Part shown: piece after piece, positions 1-6,701 of the stretch
Numbering within the stretch: the stretch's first letter is position 1
Layout of the letters: every line of letters begins with the position of its first letter
Made by a program: the position numbers and the translations under genes
Assembly (NCBI GenBank): GCA_964446285.1
Contig: CAYUNT010000138.1
Coordinates: forward strand, 1-12,546
Direction of reading: 5' to 3'
Source: CAYUNT01 sp964446285
GTDB lineage: Bacteria > Sumerlaeota > Sumerlaeia > SLMS01 > CAYUNT01
Length of the DNA: 12,546 nt
The notes under the pieces: generated by a model
The model's input: the letters and a program-made list of their open reading frames with translations, nothing else
Told to the model about the DNA's origin: nothing
Database searches by the model: none

Positions 1-50
1 AAGCCCGAAAATGTGTATAAAAGTCAGGCTCCACCCCAGGCTACCTTCTC

Positions 51-116
51 GCGCCTCGTTGAGGCGCTTGGCGTAGTCCTCTTGCACCTCGTTGAGGCGC
101 TTGGCGCCATCCGCGC
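51..116. repeat. 33-bp tandem hairpin repeat (two units)
   Basis: Two adjacent 33-bp units (51-83 and 84-116) share the core CCTCGTTGAGGCGCTTGGCG. The first unit contains a perfect 7-bp inverted repeat, GCGCCTC-GTT-GAGGCGC (51-67). The second has the same fold with one mismatch (GCACCTC-GTT-GAGGCGC, 84-100). A weaker hairpin, GGCG-GTTT-CGCC, follows at 144-155. I see no credible gene in 1-213. The segment may be the tail of an upstream gene's non-coding region or part of a genome-wide palindromic repeat. It has no T-run, so it is not a clear terminator. Confidence 0.6.
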
Positions 117-213
117 CGCAGGTGGCCTCGCTGAAAGAAACGTGGCGGTTTCGCCTGCGGATGGACAAAAAAGGTGAGATGCGCCCAATTACTTCACTTT
201 TCGAATGCCGCGC

Positions 214-242
214 TTGACTATTGAGGATTTTTTCGCTATCAA
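214..242 (+). promoter_or_regulatory. possible sigma70-type promoter for the secreted protein gene
   Basis: TTGACT (214-219) is followed after exactly 17 bases by TATCAA (237-242). This gives five of six matches to the -35 consensus and four of six to the -10 consensus. Transcription would begin near 250, leaving a leader of about 120 bases before the ATG at 368. If the promoter is real, the TTG at 221 cannot be the start codon. This is a consensus match only. Confidence 0.35.
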
Positions 243-367
243 GTAAATGGAGTTTTGGAATCGGCGCGGGGATGGCAGAATTTCTGCAATCCAGCAGCGC
301 CTTTCATTCCTGCTGTATTGAATCTGTGCGCACCCATATTTCCGATGTGATTTTTTCCCGCAACGCA

Positions 368-3300
368 ATGTGGTTATGCCGTTGCATCGTACGGTTGTTT
401 GTGTTTTTAGCGATGGCAGTTCTGTCGGTTGCAAGCGCGTATGGCATTGAAAACATAAAGGTTTTATCCAAATCCCCCGAATTGCGTCCTGTGGGTGCTT
501 TTGCGCCTGTATCGCTGCCCGGCTTGTTTTTGCCTTCCTCGACGCCTTCGCTTGCCGCTGCTGCTGAGATTACGCCCTTCGATTCGCAAACGCCAACGCC
601 AGATCCAGTAACTCTATCGCCTACACTTACTGCGACGCCCGCCGCGACCCCCTCGGTGACGGCCTCAGCAACCCCTTCGGCGACGCCCTTGGCCACTTCC
701 ACGCCCGTCCTCGATTGCCCAGCCTCCGCGATTCTCAGGCTGACGCCTTCCATCCCCATTTCCATTCCGGATCAAAACAGCATTGGAGTGTCCAGCACCA
801 TCTCATCGACCTGGAATTGCACTATCGAGCAGGTTCGCGTAGGTCTGTCCATCAAGCACACATGGGTTGGCGATCTCTTTGTCCGGCTGACGCATGAACC
901 CTCGGGGCGTTCCGTTGTCCTGATGGACCGCCCGGGCTATCCGCTTCGCGAGCTAGGGTGTGGCGGCAAAGATGTGGAGGCCATCCTTGACGACAGCGCG
1001 GCGTCTCCCGTGGAAGATGCCTGCGAAGCCATCAGCCCTGCGATTCATGGTTCGCTCATTCCGCAAGAACCTTTGGCGCAATTCGCCGGATGTTTGGCGC
1101 AGGGCCGCTGGACGCTTCAGGTGTCGGATCTTTCCAGCGGCGACACGGGCATGCTGCTCGATTGGAGCCTTGAATTTAGCCTTTCTCCTGCGCCGCCGAC
1201 GCCAACCCCCACGCTATCTCCCACCCTTTCGCCAACTCCTTCGATTTCTATCTCACCCAGTCCGGACCCCTCACCTTCCGTTTCGCCTTCCGAGTCGCCC
1301 TCGCCCACGAATTCACCGACGCTTTCCCCAACGACTTCGCCCTCGGAAACAGAGTCTTGCACGCCAAGCCCCTCGCCTTCTCCTTCGGCCAGTCCTGCGC
1401 CCTTGTGCGAATACACATCGCTTTGGGCCTGGGATTCCGGCGGAAGCAGATTCATGGTTCTCGACGCGATTTCAGGTTCTTATCTCGGCTCCATTTTTTC
1501 GCCAGATATTCGCAGCCCGCTGGGAGGCATGGCCTGGACTGCGGATGGCGTTCATCTCATCGCCGCGGCAGGATTTCCCAAAGGGCAATTGATGGAAGTG
1601 GATGCAATTTCGGGGCAAATTTTGTCGAGCGTCCTTATAAATCCTCCGGTTAACATTGAAGCGCTGGCCACCTGCCCGAATGGCACGATCTTCGCCACGT
1701 TCCGTTCCGAGGACTCCACCGATACGCTTTTGGGGGCAGTAGATTGGGAGAGCGGCGAGGTTAAAATCATTGGTTCTCTTGGCCTCGATATTCTTTCAAG
1801 CGGGCTGGCTTGGAATTGCGCCCAGGGGCAACTGCTGGGCGTGGCCTCGACGCGCGAAACCACGGCATCGCAGGCCATTCTTTTTTCTGTGAATCTCCTC
1901 GATGGAAAAGCGCGGGAAATCGTCCGGCTGCGTCCCGCGTCCATGTCGCCTGAATCGGTGGAAATCACCACCGAGGGAGAAATCTGGATTGGCACCTCCG
2001 ATGGCGATTTGTTTGGCGTGGACCCTTCCAGCGGGAAATGCAGCCTGGTCGCCGCAGGGCTTTCTCGCGGACCGATTCCCGCGCTGGCGTTCCGACAGGC
2101 CATCGGTCTTACTCCCACTCCAACCCTTACGCCAATCCCTTCGCCGACTCCTGAATTGTCTCCCTCTGCAACGCCAGACTTATCGCCAACCCCCACGGAA
2201 TTTGCCACGGTCTATCCCACGGCTTCGCCAACTCCTTCTCATCCTTCTCCTTCCCCTTCGCCCTCTTCCGTTCCTTCCTGCCTGCTGGCGTGGACGGGCA
2301 TATATTCCACCGTGGATTGGACCGGCCAGGAGATCAGCGGCCTTCATCCAGCATGGGATATTGGACTGTATCTGGACATCCAGAACAACGCCCCCACGGC
2401 ACAAACCCAGCTGAGAGGAATTCTTGAGGCTGATGCCGGGACCACGGTCGTAATGTTTCGAGCCGAATCCGCTTATGGAGATGTCATCGCCCCGGGCGGG
2501 AAAGTCCTCAATACCGAGCCGTTTTTATTCCATCTCGACTCCGCCCATGCTTGCGGCGATCCTCTGGTGTTCACACTGCATCTGCAAAGCACCGAATCCG
2601 GTCCATGCGATCTGAAAATACTTCTTCCAGCGGGAAAATCCACCGAAACGACTGGCACACTGTTTTTCGAACCATTTGAAGATGGCGCTGAGCAATGGGC
2701 CGCATCCGGTCTTTGGCACCTGCAGGCGGACAGCCTATGCCCGGCGGCGGCGGGCTTTTCCGAGCCGCCTTATTCCAGCCCCAACCACGCGATGGTGTTC
2801 AATTCAGAAGACTCCTGTTCCTATGACATTTCCGCGCGCGCCCAAGGCATTGTGGAACTCATCCGTCCCGTTTATCTGCCTCCGGGGGCGTTCCCAACGC
2901 GGCTGGAGTTTCGCGATTTGGTCCAGACCGAAGATGTGGCCGGTTTTGACACGTATGGCGTGGAAGCCGCCATCGAGGGATCGGACGAATGGATTCTCAT
3001 ATATCGCGGATTTTTGTCCGGCGCGGCTTGGGATGCGCACGAGGCAGATTTGAGCGCATTTGCCGGAAAGCGAATCCGGCTGCGCTTTTTCTTTGATAGC
3101 ATGGACGATCGCTTGAATGCAAATCTGGGCTGGTATATCGATGATATTCAGATTGTTGGAAATACCAGAGAATGCGAGGCGCCGCCAACAACCCCGTCGC
3201 CATCGTTATCGCCATCACCTTCGCCAACGCCATCTCCGACGCTGACCTTGTCTCCAACGCCCTCGATCTCACCTTCGTTGACTCCGACACTTTCTCCGTC

Positions 3301-4063
3301 CCCGACTTTATCACTGACGCCATCCTCATCGCCAACTCCGACCCCGGAACCTTCCGCAACTCCATCTCCTTCCCCATCGCCGTCCGAGACTCTGACCGCG
3401 AAGCCTTCCGAGTCGCCATCTCCGACGGCCTCTCCGTCTCTGACTGCGTCTCCATCCCCGTCCTTGACAGAAACGCCATCTGAAACGCCCACAGAAACCC
3501 CCTCACCTTCTCTTTCTCCTTCTCCGACTTTCTCTCCGTCGGAAACTCCCTCTCCTTCCCCTTCACTTTCCCCGTCACCTTCTCTGTCTTCTACTCCCAG
3601 CCCCTCACCAAGTGAATCACCCAGCCTAACACCGACCGAGACGCCCTCACCTTCACCCAGCGCGTCTCCTTCGGACTTGCCTGCGGAAACGCCCACGGAA
3701 GCCCCTACGCCACCCACCCCATCGTTCACACCGTTTCCCACGCCGACGCCATTTCTTCCCTTTGTGGACACAGACGGAGATGGATTTTTCGATTTCGCCG
3801 AAGTTCTCTTGAATTCGGATTATTCGAATCCCCATTCCAAGCCCCCATTGGGCGACGTGAACGGAGACGGAACAACGAACCTGCTTGATGCCACATGCCT
3901 GGCGCGTCTGGTTCGCGACGGCGCGAGCGACTACAATCCGCTGTTTGATCTCAACCTCGACGGCGCTGTTGATCATGCGGATGCGATTGTTCTATACAAC
4001 TGGGCGATTGGAACGCCAGGATTCGAGGGCATTCCAATCACGAATGGCGCGAGTGCGGAATAA
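368..4063 (+). CDS. secreted multidomain protein: P-domain, propeller-like domain, MAM-like domain, dockerin
   Basis: About 1231 residues. I chose the ATG at 368 because it gives a good signal peptide: a short Arg-containing N-region, hydrophobic LFVFLAMAVLSV, and a likely cut after VASA. The frame is open back to a TTG at 221, with another ATG at 272. Residues 122-272 resemble a proprotein convertase P-domain (IKHTWVGDLFVRLTHEPSG; DTGMLLDWSLEF). Residues 345-576 resemble a beta-propeller, with repeats such as VDAISGQILSSV and GVDPSSGKC. Residues 638-760 form an unnamed beta-rich domain. Residues 765-932 match the MAM or immune-inhibitor-A-like jelly-roll style (FFEPFEDGAEQW; LGWYIDDIQIVG). 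The C-terminus has one canonical EF-hand loop (1134-1145) and two dockerin-type calcium loops (1163-1174, 1194-1205) with Asp/Asn at positions 1, 3, 5, 9 and 12 (Glu at 12 in the first). TP/SP-rich linkers separate the domains. No catalytic domain is visible. The role is probably extracellular adhesion or scaffolding; this is inference. Confidence 0.85.
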   Translation: MWLCRCIVRLFVFLAMAVLSVASAYGIENIKVLSKSPELRPVGAFAPVSLPGLFLPSSTPSLAAAAEITPFDSQTPTPDPVTLSPTLTATPAATPSVTASATPSATPLATSTPVLDCPASAILRLTPSIPISIPDQNSIGVSSTISSTWNCTIEQVRVGLSIKHTWVGDLFVRLTHEPSGRSVVLMDRPGYPLRELGCGGKDVEAILDDSAASPVEDACEAISPAIHGSLIPQEPLAQFAGCLAQGRWTLQVSDLSSGDTGMLLDWSLEFSLSPAPPTPTPTLSPTLSPTPSISISPSPDPSPSVSPSESPSPTNSPTLSPTTSPSETESCTPSPSPSPSASPAPLCEYTSLWAWDSGGSRFMVLDAISGSYLGSIFSPDIRSPLGGMAWTADGVHLIAAAGFPKGQLMEVDAISGQILSSVLINPPVNIEALATCPNGTIFATFRSEDSTDTLLGAVDWESGEVKIIGSLGLDILSSGLAWNCAQGQLLGVASTRETTASQAILFSVNLLDGKAREIVRLRPASMSPESVEITTEGEIWIGTSDGDLFGVDPSSGKCSLVAAGLSRGPIPALAFRQAIGLTPTPTLTPIPSPTPELSPSATPDLSPTPTEFATVYPTASPTPSHPSPSPSPSSVPSCLLAWTGIYSTVDWTGQEISGLHPAWDIGLYLDIQNNAPTAQTQLRGILEADAGTTVVMFRAESAYGDVIAPGGKVLNTEPFLFHLDSAHACGDPLVFTLHLQSTESGPCDLKILLPAGKSTETTGTLFFEPFEDGAEQWAASGLWHLQADSLCPAAAGFSEPPYSSPNHAMVFNSEDSCSYDISARAQGIVELIRPVYLPPGAFPTRLEFRDLVQTEDVAGFDTYGVEAAIEGSDEWILIYRGFLSGAAWDAHEADLSAFAGKRIRLRFFFDSMDDRLNANLGWYIDDIQIVGNTRECEAPPTTPSPSLSPSPSPTPSPTLTLSPTPSISPSLTPTLSPSPTLSLTPSSSPTPTPEPSATPSPSPSPSETLTAKPSESPSPTASPSLTASPSPSLTETPSETPTETPSPSLSPSPTFSPSETPSPSPSLSPSPSLSSTPSPSPSESPSLTPTETPSPSPSASPSDLPAETPTEAPTPPTPSFTPFPTPTPFLPFVDTDGDGFFDFAEVLLNSDYSNPHSKPPLGDVNGDGTTNLLDATCLARLVRDGASDYNPLFDLNLDGAVDHADAIVLYNWAIGTPGFEGIPITNGASAE
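3186..3760 (+). repeat. long Ser/Thr-Pro low-complexity linker inside the secreted protein
   Basis: This is the longest of the linkers (about residues 940-1131) and consists almost entirely of Ser, Pro and Thr with scattered Glu, Leu and Ala, in motifs such as SPSPTPSPT and SETPTETPS. It separates the MAM-like domain from the dockerin. Shorter linkers of the same type lie near 585-715, 1185-1400 and 2105-2278. Such linkers are extended, often O-glycosylated tethers in secreted bacterial proteins. The pyrimidine-rich codons leave the other frames and the reverse strand open, which explains the long antisense ORFs here. Confidence 0.8.
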
Positions 4064-4083
4064 ACGCCTATCTGAAAACATCT

Positions 4084-4171
4084 GGCGGCTTTGACGTCCT
4101 ATATGATCCGACATTTTCAGTAGATTGGGCATCTTTCCCAAGATTTCCGGTGGCTTGGACGTCCCGTCCAA
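4084..4171. repeat. imperfect direct repeat and a 7-bp hairpin after the secreted protein gene
   Basis: GGCGGCTTTGACGTCC (4084-4099) recurs 65 bases later as GGTGGCTTGGACGTCC (4149-4164), 14 of 16 identical. The second copy runs into a perfect inverted repeat, TTGGACG-TCC-CGTCCAA (4155-4171). The hairpin lies about 90 bases after the stop codon and is followed by GATTCTCTTTTCG, so a weak terminator is possible, but there is no uninterrupted T-run. A dispersed palindromic intergenic repeat is at least as likely. Confidence 0.5.
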
Positions 4172-4235
4172 GATTCTCTTTTCGCTTTCCAGGCGGGCGT
4201 CAATGAAGACCGTGTCAGGACTCTGGAATTCTGTT

Positions 4236-4367
4236 AGCCCGCTTTAGCGGGCTGTTCTTTGCCCCATGCTTTAGCATGTGGAGACAGAAGGCAAAATCCC
4301 TCTTTTGCAGCGCGCTTCAGCGCGGCTTATTTGCACTGCTTTAGCATCTGCAATTGTCCGGCAAAGA
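4236..4367. repeat. array of four hairpins with conserved TTYA loop upstream of the radical SAM gene
   Basis: Four inverted repeats have different stems but nearly the same loop: AGCCCGC-TTTA-GCGGGCT (4236-4253), CATGC-TTTA-GCATG (4265-4278), CGCGC-TTCA-GCGCG (4311-4324) and TGC-TTTA-GCA (4337-4346, extended by TTGCA/TGCAA at 4331-4335 and 4349-4353). The last three are each preceded by a TTTGC-like spacer. Between the second and third lies another stem, GCAAAA-TCCCTC-TTTTGC (4291-4308). An 8-bp inverted pair, TCTTTGCC (4256-4263) and GGCAAAGA (4360-4367), brackets the last three. The array stops 17 bases before the ATG at 4385, so it would lie in that gene's leader if transcribed from upstream. 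It may be a repeat element, a structured leader or both. Confidence 0.7.
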
Positions 4368-4384
4368 GAGTTTGGTTTCATATT

Positions 4385-5992
4385 ATGCCTCGTGCGCTTT
4401 TGCTTAATCCTTGGATCACGGACTTTTCCGCTTTTGATCTGTGGGCGTGTCCACTCGGGTTGTTGAGCCTGGGCGGCGTACTGCGCCAAGGCGGGTGGGA
4501 TGTGGATTTTGTGGATTGCACGGACCGGCATCATCCATCGCTTGGCGAGCGCGCACCCCGAGAACGCCACTTCCACATCGGCAAATATCCAGCCAAGGAA
4601 ATTCCGAAACCGCCCGCCCTGCAATGGGTTCCGCGCCGGTTCAAACGTTACGGCGTTGCGCCGGAAATCGTGGCGGACGACATGGCCGGATTGCCGCGTC
4701 CGGACATCATTTTGGTCACATCGCGCATGACCTATTGGTATCCGGGCGTCGCGGAGGCCATCGCGCTATGCCGCCGCGTATTTCCCGGCGCGCCGATCAT
4801 CCTTGGCGGAACTTACGCGACACTTTGTCCCGATCATGCGCGCGCAGTGTGCAAGCCCGACCTGGTGTTTGAGGGCGAGGGCGAATGGGCGCTGGCGCGG
4901 CTGATCGAAAAAACGACGGGGCTGCCCCTGCGCACGCCGGGAGCAAGGGGAGGTGATAAATCGCTTTTAGCATCAAAGGAAAACAGCGGGCTGGAAGATG
5001 TGGGGGATTCGCTCGATGCACTTCCCATGCCTGCATTTGACTTGCTTCGCTCGAAGTCCGCGCTGGCCATCGAAACCACGCGCGGATGTCCGTTCCGCTG
5101 CGCCTATTGCGCCTCGGCGGCGCTTCATCCGCGCTTCCGCCGCAAATCCCCTGCCCGTGTGGCCGATGAAATTCAATGGGCCGTCGAGTCGCTTGGAACC
5201 GAAGACATTGCGTTTTACGACGATGCGCTGCTGCTCGATTCCGCGCGACACTTCGAGCAGATCGCGGCGGAGATTCTCGCGCGCGGGCTGCGCGGGCGCG
5301 CGCGGTTCCATACGCCCAACGGACTTTTCGCTGCCTGCATCACGGAATCCACGGCGCGCGCCATGCGCGAAATCGGCGTCGAGACCGTCCGCCTCAGCCT
5401 GGAAAGCGCAAGCGCCGCGCGCCTTCGCGAATGGAACCGCCGCAGCGGTCCCGACGATTTTGCCTGCGCCATGCGCCATTTGCGGGCCGCGGGATTCCGG
5501 CGCGACCAAATTGGCGTCTATATTTTGTGCGCTATGCCGGGCCAGAGCGCCGAGGAAGTGCGCGAATCCATCGACTTTGCAATCGCGCAAGGCGGCACTC
5601 CGCGACTCGCCGAATTTTCGCCCATCCCTGGCACGCCCGAATGGAACCGCGCCCTGGCCGAAAACCGCCGCGCCGCCGACCCAGCCCGCACACCGCTTCC
5701 ACAGGATCGCGAGGCTCCACCTTGGGATCGCGAGGCTCCGCACTCGCTGTTATCGCGGGATTGCGAGCCTCCGAAATGGGATCGCGAGGCTCCGCACTCG
5801 CGTCTGATTACTCACGCCTTTGATGATACTCGCTCATCGCTTCCCGCCAAACCCTTGCCCCTCGCCGACGAACCGCTTCTGCACAACAATTCGATTTATT
5901 ATTGGGCTTCCGGCGCGATGCCCCCCGACACCCTCAACTCCCTCAAACGATATGCGACAGAAAAAGCCGCTTCCGCCGACGGAATAAGCTAA
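4385..5992 (+). CDS. B12-binding-type radical SAM protein, function unknown
   Basis: About 535 residues. I chose the ATG at 4385 because the protein then opens with MPRALLLNPWITDFSAFD, a typical start for this group. The longer frame from TTG 4259 would translate the hairpin array. A Shine-Dalgarno is weak (GAGAG, 14 bases upstream). Residues 1-165 fit a Rossmann-like cobalamin-binding-type domain (PLGLLSLGGVLRQGGW; IILGGTYATLCPDHA), but the classic DxHxxG cobalamin ligand motif is not evident, so B12 binding is uncertain. Cysteines 235, 239 and 242 (CPFRCAYC) form the CxxxCxxC site that would hold a 4Fe-4S cluster and S-adenosylmethionine. IAFYDDALL, VRLSLESAS and EFSPIPGTPEW fit later strands of the radical SAM barrel. 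Residues 441-476 are a repeat insertion, after which EPLLHNNSIYYW looks conserved again. The substrate cannot be inferred. No partner gene is adjacent; the flanks are long non-coding gaps. Confidence 0.88.
   Translation: MPRALLLNPWITDFSAFDLWACPLGLLSLGGVLRQGGWDVDFVDCTDRHHPSLGERAPRERHFHIGKYPAKEIPKPPALQWVPRRFKRYGVAPEIVADDMAGLPRPDIILVTSRMTYWYPGVAEAIALCRRVFPGAPIILGGTYATLCPDHARAVCKPDLVFEGEGEWALARLIEKTTGLPLRTPGARGGDKSLLASKENSGLEDVGDSLDALPMPAFDLLRSKSALAIETTRGCPFRCAYCASAALHPRFRRKSPARVADEIQWAVESLGTEDIAFYDDALLLDSARHFEQIAAEILARGLRGRARFHTPNGLFAACITESTARAMREIGVETVRLSLESASAARLREWNRRSGPDDFACAMRHLRAAGFRRDQIGVYILCAMPGQSAEEVRESIDFAIAQGGTPRLAEFSPIPGTPEWNRALAENRRAADPARTPLPQDREAPPWDREAPHSLLSRDCEPPKWDREAPHSRLITHAFDDTRSSLPAKPLPLADEPLLHNNSIYYWASGAMPPDTLNSLKRYATEKAASADGIS
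5705..5812 (+). repeat. 54-bp in-frame tandem duplication within the radical SAM gene
   Basis: Two 54-bp units (5705-5758 and 5759-5812) encode DREAPPWDREAPHSLLSR and DCEPPKWDREAPHSRLIT. Each unit contains two copies of a shorter motif near GATCGCGAGGCTCC, at 5705, 5726, 5759 and 5780; the copies at 5726 and 5780 are identical over 22 bases. Those two also form a small hairpin, GCGAG with CTCGC (for example 5730-5734 and 5743-5747). Spacings of 21, 33 and 21 keep the frame. The encoded charged, Pro-rich peptide is unlike the rest of the enzyme and sits between the barrel and the conserved C-terminal tail, probably as a surface loop. Confidence 0.85.
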
Positions 5993-6034
5993 AATCAAGC
6001 CTGACGCGAAACCATGCACCTACTTTCTTATCTC

Positions 6035-6070
6035 CTGTCCCATACGTCCCATTCGTCCCATAGGTCCCAT
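6035..6070. repeat. tandem nonamer array, NNGTCCCAT x 4
   Basis: Four exact-length 9-bp units, CTGTCCCAT, ACGTCCCAT, TCGTCCCAT and AGGTCCCAT, follow one another without gaps. The GTCCCAT core is invariant and only the first two bases vary. Arrays of this kind are known to me as intergenic microsatellites in several uncultured phyla. One phase of the + strand contains a TAG (CCATAG), so the array is not plausibly coding on this strand. Confidence 0.85.
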
Positions 6071-6132
6071 CCCTGCCACTCAACAGCGGGCATTTGAATC
6101 GGCATACGGCCCCAATGGCCCGCTTAGCCTCC

Positions 6133-6244
6133 TCGCAACTCCCAATTCGCCGCCTGCGACTTCTTCTCTGCTCACCGTTCACTTGCCGCTGATCACTTCT
6201 TCCCTCTCACCCTTCTTTCCCTTCTGTTCCCAAGTCCCAACTTC
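6133..6244. repeat. degenerate heptad-repeat tract
   Basis: The sequence reads in 7-base steps. From 6168 the eleven units are CTGCTCA, CCGTTCA, CTTGCCG, CTGATCA, CTTCTTC, CCTCTCA, CCCTTCT, TTCCCTT, CTGTTCC, CAAGTCC and CAACTTC. The first base is C in ten of eleven, the fifth is T in nine, and the sixth is always C or T. Weaker units in the same phase extend upstream to about 6133. This matches the style of short tandemly repeated heptamers known from cyanobacteria and some other bacteria. Confidence 0.55.
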
Positions 6245-6491
6245 AGGCCAGCCTTTTACCCAACTTCTCCATCTTTTCTGATATAACACCGTTTTCTCCC
6301 CCTCTGCCTTAATGGCCGTTCCAATACCGTCCAGGGTAAGGCGTCCTACATACACCTTCACCCCAGGGGACAACTTTTATTACAAAACCATTCAGAGTGC
6401 TCCACTGCGGATTTCTCTAAACCCATGAGATGTAGTCTCCGCTGATGCCCACAAATTGCCCTACCAAAGCTGACCTGGCCATGCGTCAAGT

Positions 6492-6537
6492 TGGTCCCAT
6501 TTTATTCCATCAGTCTCATTTGTCCTATAGGTCTCAT
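6492..6537. repeat. decayed second nonamer array
   Basis: Five units, TGGTCCCAT, TTTATTCCAT (10 bases), CAGTCTCAT, TTGTCCTAT and AGGTCTCAT, are degenerate versions of the NNGTCCCAT nonamer at 6035-6070. The last three align with three consecutive units of the first array, and within the GTCCCAT cores all differences there are C to T. This looks like an older, mutated copy of the same array in the same orientation. Confidence 0.6.
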
Positions 6538-6701
6538 TGAAGGGATCCCTGAAAAAGCGGTCAGCATGAATTTGTCCTTTCTTTTCCGTGCTTTACATGC
6601 CATGCTTTTCTTGATTGATTCAGGTGGATTGTTGGCAATCGTTTCTGGCCCGCTTCCAAATCTGGGGGAACTCGCAAAAGCGAGAAAAGGCATGGTGGCC
6701 T

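Larger units (their letters stand above)
5993..6701. other. repeat-filled non-coding gap between the radical SAM and kinase genes
   Basis: About 700 bases have no convincing gene. The content is a nonamer array (6035-6070), a degenerate heptad tract (about 6133-6244) and a decayed nonamer array (6492-6537), listed separately. Between 6245 and 6490 I see no tRNA, clear promoter or terminator. A reverse-strand frame (6373-6179, TTG start) reads KVYVGRLTLDGIG near its beginning but runs into the heptad tract, so I do not call it a gene. A forward frame from ATG 6566 to 6745 has a hydrophobic start but overlaps the kinase gene's start and is also not called. Confidence 0.6.

Noticed and set aside
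3148..3771. Long reverse-strand open frame opposite the third Ser/Thr-Pro linker, encoding Gly/Val/Asp/Glu-rich sequence
   Set aside because: It is a by-product of the TCN/CCN/ACN codons of the linker, which rarely give stops on the other strand. Similar antisense frames lie opposite the other linkers (304-765, 1117-1455).
4236..4367. CRISPR array reading of the repeated hairpins
   Set aside because: The repeats are not identical, are shorter than CRISPR repeats, spacing is irregular (27, 46, 24 between centres), and no cas gene is present.
4259..4384. N-terminal extension of the radical SAM protein from TTG 4259
   Set aside because: It would translate the hairpin array into unconserved-looking sequence. 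ATG 4385 starts a typical family N-terminus.
6259..6287. TATAAC (6282-6287) as a -10 box for the kinase
   Set aside because: No acceptable -35 hexamer lies 16-18 bases upstream, and it is about 415 bases from the chosen start.
6179..6373. Reverse-strand 64-codon frame starting KVYVGRLTLDGIG
   Set aside because: It starts with TTG right after an in-frame stop and its last third is made of the heptad tract. A degraded gene fragment cannot be excluded for 6245-6373, but nothing supports a working gene.
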